DNA of 64,000 bases from RZZS01 sp964491785 (GTDB taxonomy: Bacteria; Pseudomonadota; Alphaproteobacteria; Micavibrionales; Micavibrionaceae): positions 348,462 to 412,461 of the forward strand of contig CAZBGS010000001.1 of NCBI GenBank assembly GCA_964491785.1. Reading direction: 5' to 3'. How positions within the stretch are numbered: the first letter of the stretch is position 1; each line of letters begins with the position of its first letter. Under the pieces are notes generated by a model, which made no database searches, was not told the DNA's origin, and saw only the letters and a program-made list of their open reading frames with translations. Positions 35,388 through 44,026 of this stretch are shown piece after piece. The position numbers were made by a program, and so were the translations under genes.

Positions 35388-35651
35388 ATGACTGAGGAAT
35401 TGAAACGTGAAATTGAAGCTATAAGGGCGCGGAACGAGGGCGTTACAGCCGACAAGGCCTGGGAAACGTCAAAGACGAGACGCATACTTATAGCCGTTTA
35501 CACCTATCTTGTGGCCTGGGCTTATCTGGCTGCGATCGGGGTTGGAAAAGCTTACCTGCACGCGCTCGTGCCGCCGGGAGCTTTTTTAATTTCAACACTA
35601 ACCATGCCTTACGCCAAAAAACTTTGGCTAAGGCATTACTTTAACAACTAA
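35388..35651 (+). CDS. Small membrane protein between ffh and rpsP
   Basis: An 87-residue protein with a charged helical N-terminus (about 1-30), then two predicted membrane helices (ILIAVYTYLVAWAYLAAIG and LVPPGAFLISTLTMPY). The block DKAWETSKTRRILIAVYTYL is reminiscent of a widespread family of uncharacterised two-helix proteins. GGAACGG upstream fixes the start. The rpsP start follows after 15 bases, so it is likely co-transcribed with ribosomal genes. Confidence 0.7.
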   Translation: MTEELKREIEAIRARNEGVTADKAWETSKTRRILIAVYTYLVAWAYLAAIGVGKAYLHALVPPGAFLISTLTMPYAKKLWLRHYFNN

Positions 35652-35666
35652 AAGGAAGAAACTGAA

Positions 35667-36092
35667 ATGGCACTAAAAATTAGACTTTCACGTGGCGGAC
35701 GTACTCACAGGCCGCATTATAATATTGTTGTCGCCGACAGCCGTATGCCGCGCGACGGGCGTTTTATTGAAAAGCTCGGAACCTACGATCCTCTGCTGCC
35801 CGGCGAGCACGAGAACCGCGTCAAGCTGGTTAGCGAGAGAATTCAATACTGGCTGTCGCAGGGCGCGAAGCCGACCGACCGCGTCGCCCGCATGTTAGGG
35901 AAAGCCGGTCTGGCCGCCATGCCTGAAGTCAGGGAAACCCCGAAAAAGTCGGCTCCAGGTCAAAAGGCTCAGGATCGCATCCGCGAACGCGAAGAGAAGC
36001 TTAAAGCGGCCAGAGAAGCCGAAGAGGCAGCAAAAGCAGCTCCGGCGGCCGAAGAAGCGCCTGCCGCGGCTGAAGAAGCTCCCGCGGAATAA
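35667..36092 (+). CDS. rpsP: 30S ribosomal protein S16
   Basis: The first 80 residues are typical S16 (MALKIRLSRGGRTHRPHYNI start, then DGRFIEKLGTYDPL and GAKPTDRVARML). The total of 141 residues is long because of an Ala/Glu-rich helical tail, common in Alphaproteobacteria. AAAGGAAG upstream is a strong ribosome binding site. The stop overlaps the rimM ATG by one base. Confidence 0.96.
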   Translation: MALKIRLSRGGRTHRPHYNIVVADSRMPRDGRFIEKLGTYDPLLPGEHENRVKLVSERIQYWLSQGAKPTDRVARMLGKAGLAAMPEVRETPKKSAPGQKAQDRIREREEKLKAAREAEEAAKAAPAAEEAPAAAEEAPAE

Positions 36093-36631
36093 TGAAGAAA
36101 GCGTCCCCTCACCCTCCCGCGCCATGCGCGGGCCCCTCCCTCTACCGGGGGGAGGGGGGGAGGAAGGTGTGTGTGGGGAGGATTGCAGGAGCGCATGGAG
36201 TAAGGGGGGATGTGAAAATTGTTCCCTACTGCGAAGACCCCGCGTTGCTGGAAAAGGTGGAAGGGTTCGGGGTTCGTATTTTGCGCGGGCATGGGAATTT
36301 TCTGCTGGCGGAGATCGAAGGCATCACCGATCGCGAGGCTGCGATGGCGCTGAAAGGAACGGAGCTGTGGATCGAGCGCTCCGCCCTGCCCGAGCCGGAG
36401 GAGGAGGAATATTACTTCGAGGATCTGAAGGGGCTGGAAGTTCGCGGCGCCGATGGTCTGGCCTGCGGCAAGGTGGTCGCGGTGCAGGATTTCGGGGCGA
36501 CGCCGCTTCTCGAAATCCGTCCTGTCGCAGGGGCAAGTTACTATCTGCCTTTTACAAAAGAATACGTGCCGGAGGTAAATCTCGCGGGGGGATTCGTTTC
36601 TATCAACCCGCCCGAGGGTCTGATAGATTAA
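36092..36631 (+). CDS. rimM: Ribosome maturation factor RimM
   Basis: RimM helps mature the 30S head and binds S19. The N-terminal beta domain starts at VCVGRIAGAHGVRGDV (residue 26) and the C-terminal PRC-barrel includes YYFEDLKGLEVRG and PFTKEYVPEV. The first 25 residues (KKASPHPPAPCAG and so on) are encoded by a C-rich palindromic repeat and are unlike RimM. ATG 36092 overlaps the rpsP stop and is favoured by coupling. GTG 36167 is an alternative that would give a normal-length protein, with the repeat supplying GGGAGGAAG as the binding site. Confidence 0.92.
   Translation: MKKASPHPPAPCAGPSLYRGEGGRKVCVGRIAGAHGVRGDVKIVPYCEDPALLEKVEGFGVRILRGHGNFLLAEIEGITDREAAMALKGTELWIERSALPEPEEEEYYFEDLKGLEVRGADGLACGKVVAVQDFGATPLLEIRPVAGASYYLPFTKEYVPEVNLAGGFVSINPPEGLID
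36107..36166 (+). repeat. C-rich palindromic repeat over the rimM start
   Basis: CCCTCACCCTCCC, an inner GCGCCATGCGCGGGC arm and CCCTCCCTC...GGGGGGAGG arms form a long imperfect hairpin. It is the family seen at 22967, 24637 and 29457, here lying within or just before a coding region. Confidence 0.7.
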
Positions 36632-36635
36632 ACTT

Positions 36636-37322
36636 ATGCTGGTCTTCAGCCATATATTGCTGGATTTCGACGGGGTCGTGGCGGACACGGAAAGCGTGTT
36701 CGACGTGTTCGATTGCGGCGTTATCAATGAGGTTCTGGAAAAGGCCGGACTCAAGCCCGACCTTAGCCCGGAAATAATGCGGCGATACGCGGGACTTCCG
36801 GCGGAGGACAAGCTGGAGGTCATCGCCAGCGAGAAAGGCTTCGATGCAGCGAGCCATATGGAGCGGTTCATCGAAAAGCGTAATGCCGAAAGGCCGGTAA
36901 TTTTCCGCAAACACAAGGTTTCCCTTGCCAGGGGTTTTGAGGCTTTTATCGAAAAACATGGCAGCAGATGCGCCCTCGTCACCAATAAAAGCCGGGACAA
37001 GCTGGAATGGGATCTTGGCGAGATGGGAATGGCCGGGCTTTTTCCCGTGACTGCTTGCCTGGAGCCGCCGCTGCGGCGAAAGCCTGCCCCGGATCTGCTA
37101 TTCAGGGCCATGGATCAGCTTGCGGGAGCGAAGGCGGAAACGAGCGCCTATGTCGGTGACAATGCCCTTGATATGGAGGCCGCTCTGGCCGCGGGGGTTT
37201 TTCCGATAGGCTTCATCATAGAGGGCGCCGGACAGCGGCCGCAGCAGGCGGGGATCCTGCGGGACGCGGGGGCGAAGATCATAGTCGACAACTTCGACGA
37301 GCTGAGTTCATATCTGGCATAG
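36636..37322 (+). CDS. HAD family hydrolase
   Basis: The 228-residue protein has all HAD motifs: motif I LLDFDGVVADTES (nucleophile Asp11), motif II LVTNKS, motif III lysine in RRKPAPD, motif IV VGDNALDMEAA. A helical cap domain lies at about 20-95. It belongs to the phosphoglycolate phosphatase-like group, but the substrate cannot be read. It follows rimM by 4 bases. Confidence 0.85.
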   Translation: MLVFSHILLDFDGVVADTESVFDVFDCGVINEVLEKAGLKPDLSPEIMRRYAGLPAEDKLEVIASEKGFDAASHMERFIEKRNAERPVIFRKHKVSLARGFEAFIEKHGSRCALVTNKSRDKLEWDLGEMGMAGLFPVTACLEPPLRRKPAPDLLFRAMDQLAGAKAETSAYVGDNALDMEAALAAGVFPIGFIIEGAGQRPQQAGILRDAGAKIIVDNFDELSSYLA

Positions 37323-37386
37323 GAACCGGGCCGATTTTCTCCAGTTGGAATTGAGCGAAACAACTCCAGAGAAAGAGGAAAAATCA

Positions 37387-37758
37387 ATGAACGCAACCCA
37401 TGCATATCGTCAGGTACTGTCCGCAAGCACGCTGGAGGATACCGACGTCTATAACATCGAGGGCGAGAAGCTCGGCGAAATCGAGGAAATTATGATCAAC
37501 CTTCATGACGGCACGGTCGCTTACGCGGTGCTTGAGTTTCGCGAAGGGTTTCTCAATATGAAGGAAAAGCTGTTCGCCGTTCCCTGGGAGGCCATGCGCA
37601 TCGACGAGGACGGCGAGAGGATCATTCTGGATGTTTCCAAGGAAAAACTGGAAAACGCGCCCGGTTTCGATAAGGACGACTGGCCGGACATGGCCGATCC
37701 GGCTTTTTATACGAGCATCAGCGAGTATTACGGCGAGCGTACCGTTCCAGGGGTTTAA
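37387..37758 (+). CDS. PRC-barrel domain protein
   Basis: The 123-residue protein has a PRC-barrel: DTDVYNIEGEKLGEIEEIMI, then GTVAYAVLEFREGFLNMKEK and LFAVPWEAMRIDEDGERI. Such proteins act as small binding modules; function is unknown. AGAGGA seven bases before ATG 37387 fixes the start over a TTG at 37345. It lies between the HAD gene and trmD. Confidence 0.82.
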   Translation: MNATHAYRQVLSASTLEDTDVYNIEGEKLGEIEEIMINLHDGTVAYAVLEFREGFLNMKEKLFAVPWEAMRIDEDGERIILDVSKEKLENAPGFDKDDWPDMADPAFYTSISEYYGERTVPGV

Positions 37759-37829
37759 TATCCGATAACCAAATAGAGGAGAATATCAGAGTTGTATTCG
37801 TGCCGCCGGTTATGGTTTAAACTGGCGGC

Positions 37830-38537
37830 ATGAGTTATCTGCATTTCGATATTCTGACGTTGTTTCCGGAGATGTTTCCGGGAAGCCTTGGTCAGTCATT
37901 AAGCGGGAAAGCCCTGGAACAGGGTTCATGGTCGTTCTCGGCGGTCAATATCCGAGACTTTGCCAACGACCGCCACAAGACGGTGGACGATACTCCGTTT
38001 GGCGGCGGAGCGGGAATGGTCATGCGGGCGGATGTGATCGAGAGAGCGCTGCTAAGTTTGAAGAAAGAAACTATCTCGCGCAGAATATATCTTTCTCCCC
38101 GGGGAATTCCCCTTAACCAGAACCTTGTGAAGGAACTGTCGCGGGAATCCCGCATTACACTGTTGTGCGGGAGGTATGAAGGGGTGGATCAAAGGTTGCT
38201 GGACGCCTATCAATTCGAGGAGGTCAGCATCGGCGATTACGTTCTTTCCGGAGGGGAACCGGCGGCGGTCATACTTATGGACGCCTGCATCAGGCTGCTT
38301 CCGGGGGTAATGGGCAATGAGACAACCCCCGAGGAGGAGAGCTTTTCCAACGGTCTGCTGGAATATCCGCATTACACACGCCCGGCGGAGTGGGTTACAG
38401 AGGATGGAATGGTTCTGGAGGTTCCGGAAGTGCTTCGCTCCGGCGACCACGGCAAGGTCGCCAGATGGCGGCATGAGCAAAGCCTGAAGCTGACAGCCGC
38501 GCGCAGGCCCGATTTGCTGGTTACTAAAAGAACTTGA
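37830..38537 (+). CDS. trmD: tRNA (guanine-N1-)-methyltransferase TrmD
   Basis: The 235-residue SPOUT enzyme methylates G37 of tRNAs with G36. Key stretches are DDTPFGGGAGMVMR, and the trefoil knot LLCGRYEGVDQR and IGDYVLSGGEPA. The C-terminal helical domain ends HEQSLKLTAARRPDLL, normal for TrmD. It is followed by rplS after a 113-base gap with a small CCCATT/AATGGG hairpin. Confidence 0.96.
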   Translation: MSYLHFDILTLFPEMFPGSLGQSLSGKALEQGSWSFSAVNIRDFANDRHKTVDDTPFGGGAGMVMRADVIERALLSLKKETISRRIYLSPRGIPLNQNLVKELSRESRITLLCGRYEGVDQRLLDAYQFEEVSIGDYVLSGGEPAAVILMDACIRLLPGVMGNETTPEEESFSNGLLEYPHYTRPAEWVTEDGMVLEVPEVLRSGDHGKVARWRHEQSLKLTAARRPDLLVTKRT

Positions 38538-38650
38538 TCTCCCGGCCTGTTTAACGTATAAGCCTCGCGTAACCCATTAAAAAGAGAATGGGCCCGCCGG
38601 GCGTTGCCTGAAATTACGGGGCTCTGCAAATAAGGGAAAGGAAAATAGAG

Positions 38651-39079
38651 ATGAATACAGTACAGAAGCTGGAAGCCAAACAGTTCGAGGAACTTAAGGC
38701 TGGCAAGGAAATCCCGGCGTTCTCGCCCGGCGACACAGTCAAGGTCAATGTTAAAGTCCGTGAAGGCTCGCGCGAGCGGGTTCAGGCTTATGAGGGCGTA
38801 TGCATCGCAAAGAGCGGCACCGGCATGAACGCCAGTTTCACGGTTCGCAAGATCAGCTATGGCGAAGGTGTGGAGCGGGTATTTCCGCTGTGGAGCCCGC
38901 GCATCGAAAGCATCGAGCTTGTACGACGCGGTTCGGTACGCCGCGCGAAGCTGTATTACCTGCGCGACCGCCGAGGCAAATCGGCCCGCATCGCGAAACG
39001 CACCACCGGGCATGGCATCGAAACGAAAGAGACCGGCAAGGGCAAGAAGGGCAAGGCGGCGAAGGCTCAGGACAGCTGA
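38651..39079 (+). CDS. rplS: 50S ribosomal protein L19
   Basis: The 142-residue protein is L19: FSPGDTVKVNVKVREGSRER, EGVCIAKSGTGMNASFTVRK and the RRAKLYYLRDRRGKSARI stretch are typical. A Lys/Ala-rich tail (after about 118) is longer than usual. AAGGA upstream. It ends the ribosomal run; leuC follows after 180 bases with a palindromic repeat between. Confidence 0.96.
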   Translation: MNTVQKLEAKQFEELKAGKEIPAFSPGDTVKVNVKVREGSRERVQAYEGVCIAKSGTGMNASFTVRKISYGEGVERVFPLWSPRIESIELVRRGSVRRAKLYYLRDRRGKSARIAKRTTGHGIETKETGKGKKGKAAKAQDS

Positions 39080-39146
39080 TAACAGTCACGATTGATAGGC
39101 TGTTAAGAGCAGTAATACCTATCAAAGAAGCTACTGAAAGTCATTA

Positions 39147-39174
39147 TGGATTCCGGCTTTCGCTGGAATGACGA
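39147..39174 (+). repeat. ATTCCGGC palindromic repeat before leuC
   Basis: ATTCCGGC, TTTC loop, GCTGGAAT, flanked by TGG and GACGA. One base of the stem differs from the copy at 33618 (GCT for GCC). Part of the family also found in hisS. Confidence 0.8.
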
Positions 39175-39259
39175 TATTGTTGATTTCAAAAGTGTTGTTT
39201 TCTTTCATCGAAAAGTTTTAACTTCTATTCTCGTAACTCTTAACTCTCAACCTATAGCC

Positions 39260-40657
39260 ATGAAACGCACATTATTTGAAAAAATCTGGGACGACCACGT
39301 GGTTCACAGGGCCGAGGACGGTACCTGTCTGATTTACATCGATCGCCAGCTGGTGCACGAAGTTACCTCTCCGCAGGCTTTTGAGGGGCTGCGCATGGCG
39401 GGGCGAAAGGTGCGCCGTCCGGAGGCCCATCTGGCGGTGGCCGATCACAACGTGCCGACCGTGGGCAGAGCGAAGGGAATTGCCGAAGAGGACAGCCGGA
39501 TTCAGGTCGAGACGCTGAAGAGCAACGCCTGCGAGTGCGGAATTACCTATTTCGACATGAGCGACAAGCGTCAGGGCATCGTTCATATCATCGGGCCAGA
39601 ACAGGGCCTTACCCAGCCTGGAATGACCATAGTCTGCGGTGACAGCCATACCAGCACCCACGGCGCTTTCGGGGCGCTGGCGTTCGGGATCGGGACTTCG
39701 GAAGTCGAGCATGTCATGGCGACGCAGACGCTTATACAGAAGCCCGCCAAATCGATGCGGATTTCCGTGGAAGGCAAGCTTCCGGCAGGGGTAACCGCAA
39801 AGGACATGATCCTTGCGATTATCGGGAAGATCGGCACCGCCGGGGGCACCGGTTACGTCATCGAATATGCCGGCGAGGCGGTTCGCAATCTTTCCGTCGA
39901 AGGAAGAATGACGATGTGCAACATGTCGATCGAAGCCGGAGCGCGCGCCGGACTGATAGCCCCGGACGAGAAGACTTTCGAGTATATCAAAGGCAAGCCT
40001 TTGGCGCCGAAGGGTGAGGAGTGGGATAAGGCTGTCGCATACTGGCGCACCCTGCCCTCCGACGCTGGCGCCGCTTACGACAAGGAAATAGTAATCAGGG
40101 CCGAAGACATTGCCCCGACGGTGACCTGGGGAACCAGCCCGCAGGACGTTGCGCCGATAACCGGTAATGTTCCCTATCCCGAAGATTTCGACGATCCGGG
40201 GCGCAGGAGCGCGGTCAAACGCTCGCTGGAATATATCGGGCTAGAGGCCGGACAGGCTATACAGGGTGTACCTGTGGACGTGGTGTTCATCGGGTCATGC
40301 ACCAACGGACGCATCGAGGATTTGCGAGAGGTCGCCGGGATCGTGAAAGGAAAGAAGGTAGCAGGCGGGGTTCAGGCGATGATCGTCCCCGGTTCGGGAC
40401 TGGTCAGGGAGCAGGCCGAAGCCGAGGGGCTTGACAAGATCTTTCTCGAAGCCGGTTTTGAGTGGCGAGAACCGGGATGCTCGATGTGCCTGGCCATGAA
40501 CGCCGACAAGCTGAAGCCGGGGCAGCGTTGCGCCTCGACCTCGAACCGCAATTTCGAGGGGCGTCAGGGCCGCGGCGGACGCACCCATCTTATGAGTCCT
40601 GCAATGGCGGCGGCGGCAGCGATTGAGGGAAAGCTTACCGATGTGAGGAAACTTTAA
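39260..40657 (+). CDS. leuC: 3-isopropylmalate dehydratase large subunit
   Basis: The 465-residue aconitase-family protein, with LeuD, converts 2- to 3-isopropylmalate in leucine synthesis. The 4Fe-4S ligands are visible in GSCTNGRIEDL and in EPGCSMCLAMN; CGDSHTSTHGAFG is also typical. The frame is open to 39146 through the repeat, but MKRTLFEKIWDDHVV at 39260 is the family start. leuD begins one base after the stop. Confidence 0.96.
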   Translation: MKRTLFEKIWDDHVVHRAEDGTCLIYIDRQLVHEVTSPQAFEGLRMAGRKVRRPEAHLAVADHNVPTVGRAKGIAEEDSRIQVETLKSNACECGITYFDMSDKRQGIVHIIGPEQGLTQPGMTIVCGDSHTSTHGAFGALAFGIGTSEVEHVMATQTLIQKPAKSMRISVEGKLPAGVTAKDMILAIIGKIGTAGGTGYVIEYAGEAVRNLSVEGRMTMCNMSIEAGARAGLIAPDEKTFEYIKGKPLAPKGEEWDKAVAYWRTLPSDAGAAYDKEIVIRAEDIAPTVTWGTSPQDVAPITGNVPYPEDFDDPGRRSAVKRSLEYIGLEAGQAIQGVPVDVVFIGSCTNGRIEDLREVAGIVKGKKVAGGVQAMIVPGSGLVREQAEAEGLDKIFLEAGFEWREPGCSMCLAMNADKLKPGQRCASTSNRNFEGRQGRGGRTHLMSPAMAAAAAIEGKLTDVRKL

Positions 40658-40658
40658 G

Positions 40659-41267
40659 ATGCAGCCATTTACCAGACTGAAAGCGATTGCCGCGCCTCTA
40701 CCGATGATCAATGTCGATACGGATATGATCATTCCGAAACAGTTTCTAACCACCATCAAGCGTACGGGGCTGGGCAAAAATCTGTTCGACGAGATGCGAT
40801 ATGACGAACAAGGCAACGAGATCCCCGGTTTCGTGCTTAATCGCGAGCCTTTCCGCAAGGCGAAGATCCTTATCGCCGGAGCGAATTTCGGCTGCGGATC
40901 TTCCAGAGAGCATGCGCCGTGGTCGCTGCTGGATTTCGGGATCAGGTGCATTATCGCGCCCGGCTTTGCCGACATCTTTTACAATAACAGCTTCAAGAAC
41001 GGCATTCTGCCGGTGACGCTGCCGCAGGACAAGGTGGATGTTCTGGTGAAGGCGGTAGAGGAAAACCCGGAAATGGAAATCGAGATCGATCTTGAAAAGC
41101 AGACTGTCAGGCGCGGCAACGAATTCTCGTTCAGTTTCGAGATAGATCCGTTCAAGAAACACTGTCTGCTGAACGGTCTTGACGATATCGGACTGACGCT
41201 TGAAAAAGAAGCGCTAATCAGCAAATTCGAACAGATGGACAGTGTCCGCCGTCCGTGGCTGTATTAA
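40659..41267 (+). CDS. leuD: 3-isopropylmalate dehydratase small subunit
   Basis: The 202-residue protein is the swivel domain partner of LeuC. Typical stretches are NVDTDMIIPKQFL, and ANFGCGSSREHAPWSLLDFG, which closes the active site. GAGGAAAC within the leuC end is its ribosome binding site. A hairpin then a convergent gene follow; leuB is 770 bases further on. Confidence 0.96.
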   Translation: MQPFTRLKAIAAPLPMINVDTDMIIPKQFLTTIKRTGLGKNLFDEMRYDEQGNEIPGFVLNREPFRKAKILIAGANFGCGSSREHAPWSLLDFGIRCIIAPGFADIFYNNSFKNGILPVTLPQDKVDVLVKAVEENPEMEIEIDLEKQTVRRGNEFSFSFEIDPFKKHCLLNGLDDIGLTLEKEALISKFEQMDSVRRPWLY

Positions 41268-41299
41268 ATCTATTAAGTGTATCCCTTTTTTTGCATCCG

Positions 41300-41332
41300 C
41301 TCAGGATGACATGGTAAAGTTGTCATCCTGAG
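41300..41332. terminator. Palindrome between convergent leuD and hypothetical gene
   Basis: A perfect 12-bp stem, CTCAGGATGACA (41300-41311) and TGTCATCCTGAG (41321-41332), with a 9-base loop. Sequence of the GTCATCCTGAG type is a common bacterial intergenic repeat. It lacks a T-run on the plus strand but has one A/T-rich run upstream. Confidence 0.5.
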
Positions 41333-41355
41333 AAGCCAAAGATCCTGATTATGCG

Positions 41356-41892
41356 CTATCCGATGTGCGGGTTCATTTGCAGAGCTTGGGCGACAGCAGA
41401 TTGAACTTTCTGGAGCGGGGTAAGAGCTTCTTTTCCGTATGGCGATACGGACATTTTTGACTGCCAGTCGTCGGGCCAGTTGTCGGCGTCCATGATGACC
41501 ATACTGGCTCGGCCTTCGGGTTCGCCTGTTTTAATTGACGTTTTCTGCGCGCTTAACCCGGCTTCATGAAAAGCGCCCATAATATCATCTGCAAGACCAA
41601 AGGCTCTCTGCCCCAGATCCATAGTGAATTTAACATTATTCGGATAGGACATTTCCGGCTTTACGGTAATGCCAAAAATTCTTGATAATTCTTTAGATTT
41701 CTCTTCTATCTTCCCGGCATATCCGGGGCTTAGCATTCCGGCAAGTTTGATGATTGCCTCATCAATGGAAGTCCGTTCGAGGCCAAGCTCTTTCATAATT
41801 TTTCCTGCCTCAAGAAGGGTGTCCATTTTTGTCTCGATTATACTGTCAAAAAACTGTTTTATTTCGATAACTTGTACCTGTTCCTGTGTCAT
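41356..41892 (-). CDS. Hypothetical protein in the leu cluster
   Basis: The 178-residue product is not recognised. It is cytoplasmic, helical in its first half (IKQFFDSIIETKMDTLLEAG, then IDEAIIKLAGMLSPGY), and acidic. GAGGA lies 5 bases before the ATG. It is on the opposite strand between leuD and leuB, so it interrupts the leu genes and probably arrived later. Confidence 0.65.
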   Translation of the reverse strand: MTQEQVQVIEIKQFFDSIIETKMDTLLEAGKIMKELGLERTSIDEAIIKLAGMLSPGYAGKIEEKSKELSRIFGITVKPEMSYPNNVKFTMDLGQRAFGLADDIMGAFHEAGLSAQKTSIKTGEPEGRASMVIMDADNWPDDWQSKMSVSPYGKEALTPLQKVQSAVAQALQMNPHIG

Positions 41893-42035
41893 TTTTCCTC
41901 ACATATTAATTTTAGAGATTATGTAATTTAATAGCGCATATTTCAATCCCGTTCAAGAGCAGTAATTACTTGTTTCAGCTCCTATCATTTGTGCTAAAAG
42001 ACTAATGGCAAAATTTTAGAGATAAGAGGAAAAGA

Positions 42036-43142
42036 ATGAAGAAAGAATTCTCCCTTGTGATGCTCCCCGGTGACGGGATTGGCGTGGAAGTGATGGAAGA
42101 GGTCAGGAAGATCATGAGCTGGCTGGAGAAGAACGCCGGGATCAGGTTCGAAACCTGGGAAGACCATGTGGGGGGCGCGGCCATCGACGCTTACGGCGTA
42201 CCGGTGAGCGATGAGGCGATCGAGCGCGGCAGGAATGCCGATGCCGTCATGTTAGGGGCTGTCGGCGGGCCGAAATGGGACAATGTTGATTACGGGATAA
42301 GGCCGGAAGCCGGGTTGTTGCGGCTGCGCAAGGATCTCAATCTTTTTGCCAATCTGCGGCCTGCTATCGTGTTCGACGCGCTGGTGGACGCTTCCACTTT
42401 AAAGAGGGAAGTTGTACAGGGTCTTGATATCCTGATCGTGCGGGAACTGACAGGGGGTGTATATTTTGGAGAGCCGAGAGGGATTGAAGATCTTGGAAAC
42501 GGCGAGAAGCGCGGGGTCAATACACAGGTATACACATCATCGGAAATCAGGCGCGTGGGGCGGGTAGCCTTTGAACTCGCACGAAAGCGCAGCAACAGGG
42601 TTTGCTCTGCCGAGAAAGGAAATGTGATGGAGTCGGGACGGCTGTGGCGCGAAGTAATCACCGAGCTGCACCGCAAGGATTACAGCGATGTCGAGCTTAC
42701 CCACATGTATGCCGATAATTGCGCGATGCAGCTGCTGCGCAACCCTCGGCAGTTCGACGTGCTGGTGACCGACAACCTGTTCGGGGACATTCTTTCCGAC
42801 GAGGCGGCGATGCTGACCGGGTCGCTCGGGATGCTGCCTTCGGCTTCGCTGAACGATACAGGCGAGGCGATGTATGAACCTGTCCACGGATCGGCTCCGG
42901 ATATCGCCGGGCAGGGAAAGGCAAATCCGCTGGCGACGATTCTGAGTTTTTCCATGGCACTGCGTTATTCCATGAACCGCGGGGATCTGGCCGATATCAT
43001 TGAGGCTGCGGCCCAGAACGTACTCAATTCGGGCATACGTACGGGAGACATAATGGCCGCGGGATGCACCTGCGTTTCGACGTCGGGAATGGGCGATGCG
43101 CTGGTTAAAGAGCTTGGAAAGCTGATGGCGAAGGCGGCATAA
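42036..43142 (+). CDS. leuB: 3-isopropylmalate dehydrogenase
   Basis: The 368-residue NAD-dependent enzyme oxidises and decarboxylates 3-isopropylmalate. Typical motifs are MLPGDGIGVEVMEE, LLRLRKDLNLFANLRP, RELTGGVYFGEPR, and the metal-binding VTDNLFGDILSDEAAML with EPVHGSAPDIAGQGKANP. AAGAGGAAAAG upstream is the binding site. It is separated from leuCD by an opposite-strand hypothetical gene. Confidence 0.96.
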   Translation: MKKEFSLVMLPGDGIGVEVMEEVRKIMSWLEKNAGIRFETWEDHVGGAAIDAYGVPVSDEAIERGRNADAVMLGAVGGPKWDNVDYGIRPEAGLLRLRKDLNLFANLRPAIVFDALVDASTLKREVVQGLDILIVRELTGGVYFGEPRGIEDLGNGEKRGVNTQVYTSSEIRRVGRVAFELARKRSNRVCSAEKGNVMESGRLWREVITELHRKDYSDVELTHMYADNCAMQLLRNPRQFDVLVTDNLFGDILSDEAAMLTGSLGMLPSASLNDTGEAMYEPVHGSAPDIAGQGKANPLATILSFSMALRYSMNRGDLADIIEAAAQNVLNSGIRTGDIMAAGCTCVSTSGMGDALVKELGKLMAKAA

Positions 43143-43165
43143 CGCCTAGATACGAGCGTTTTTGC

Positions 43166-43218
43166 CATGCCCGCCTTGTTCGGGCGTCCGGATCCCCGCA
43201 TAAAGCGGGGATGACGGG
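43166..43218 (+). repeat. Two-part palindromic repeat after leuB
   Basis: GCCCG/CGGGC arms are followed by GATCCCCGC, ATAAA, GCGGGGATGACGGG. The two-part order matches 35324-35373. It lies between convergent leuB and the slipin gene. Confidence 0.75.
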
Positions 43219-43238
43219 TTTTGACCTGCGGGAGAGAG

Positions 43239-44000
43239 CTAACCTGCGGCTTTTTTTCTGGACAATGCTTCCATGCCCATCTTCAGAAAATCAATTGGTA
43301 GCGGGATCAGGATCGTATTGCCCTTGGCGTTGGTGAAGTCGCCGATAGTGCCGAGGTAGCGCAGCTGCATCGATTCAGGTCTTTTGCCAAGGATCTCGGC
43401 CGCCTGATCCAGGCGTTCGGCGGCCTGGTATTCACCTTCGGCGTTGATGATTTTGGATCTGCGGATACGCTCGGCCTCGGCCTGCCTTGCGATTGCGCGC
43501 ACCATGGTCTGGTCGATATCGACGTGTTTGATCTCGACATTGGTCACCTTGATACCCCAGCCGTCGGTCTGGCTGTCCAGGATTTCCTGGATATCGTTGT
43601 TTAGCTGATCGCGTTTGGTGAGGATGTCGTCAAGCTCATGCTTGCCGAGAACCGAACGCAGGGTGGTCTGGGCTAGCTGGCTGGTGGCAGTGTAGAAGTC
43701 CTCGACGCGGTTGATAGCAAATGCAGGCTCGACGACGCGGTAATACACAACCGCGTTGACTTTTACCGAGACATTGTCTCGGGAGATGACGTCCTGGGCC
43801 GGGATGTCCTCGGTGCGGATACGCATGTCAACGAGGACGATCTGCTGGATTCCGGGGAGCACCAGCTGGAGGCCGGGGCTGCGGGTGCCGGTGTATTTGC
43901 CGAGAGTGTAAACGATGCCCCGCTCGTATTCCTTGACTATCCGGATGGCCGAAGCCAGAAGTATGAAAAGTCCGACTATTACGACTACAAATATCTGCAT
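43239..44000 (-). CDS. Slipin (SPFH/stomatin family membrane protein)
   Basis: The 253-residue protein has an N-terminal membrane helix (FVVVIVGLFILLASAI) and an SPFH domain (GIVYTLGKYTGTRSPGLQ, then VSVKVNAVVYYRV), ending in a coiled-coil rich in Ala, Glu and Arg. Slipins form membrane rings. It lies 26 bases after the NfeD gene, the classic pair in which the NfeD serine protease domain cleaves the slipin C-terminus. Confidence 0.9.
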   Translation of the reverse strand: MQIFVVVIVGLFILLASAIRIVKEYERGIVYTLGKYTGTRSPGLQLVLPGIQQIVLVDMRIRTEDIPAQDVISRDNVSVKVNAVVYYRVVEPAFAINRVEDFYTATSQLAQTTLRSVLGKHELDDILTKRDQLNNDIQEILDSQTDGWGIKVTNVEIKHVDIDQTMVRAIARQAEAERIRRSKIINAEGEYQAAERLDQAAEILGKRPESMQLRYLGTIGDFTNAKGNTILIPLPIDFLKMGMEALSRKKAAG

Positions 44001-44026
44001 TATTCGTCTCCTTTGTTTGTTTCGGC

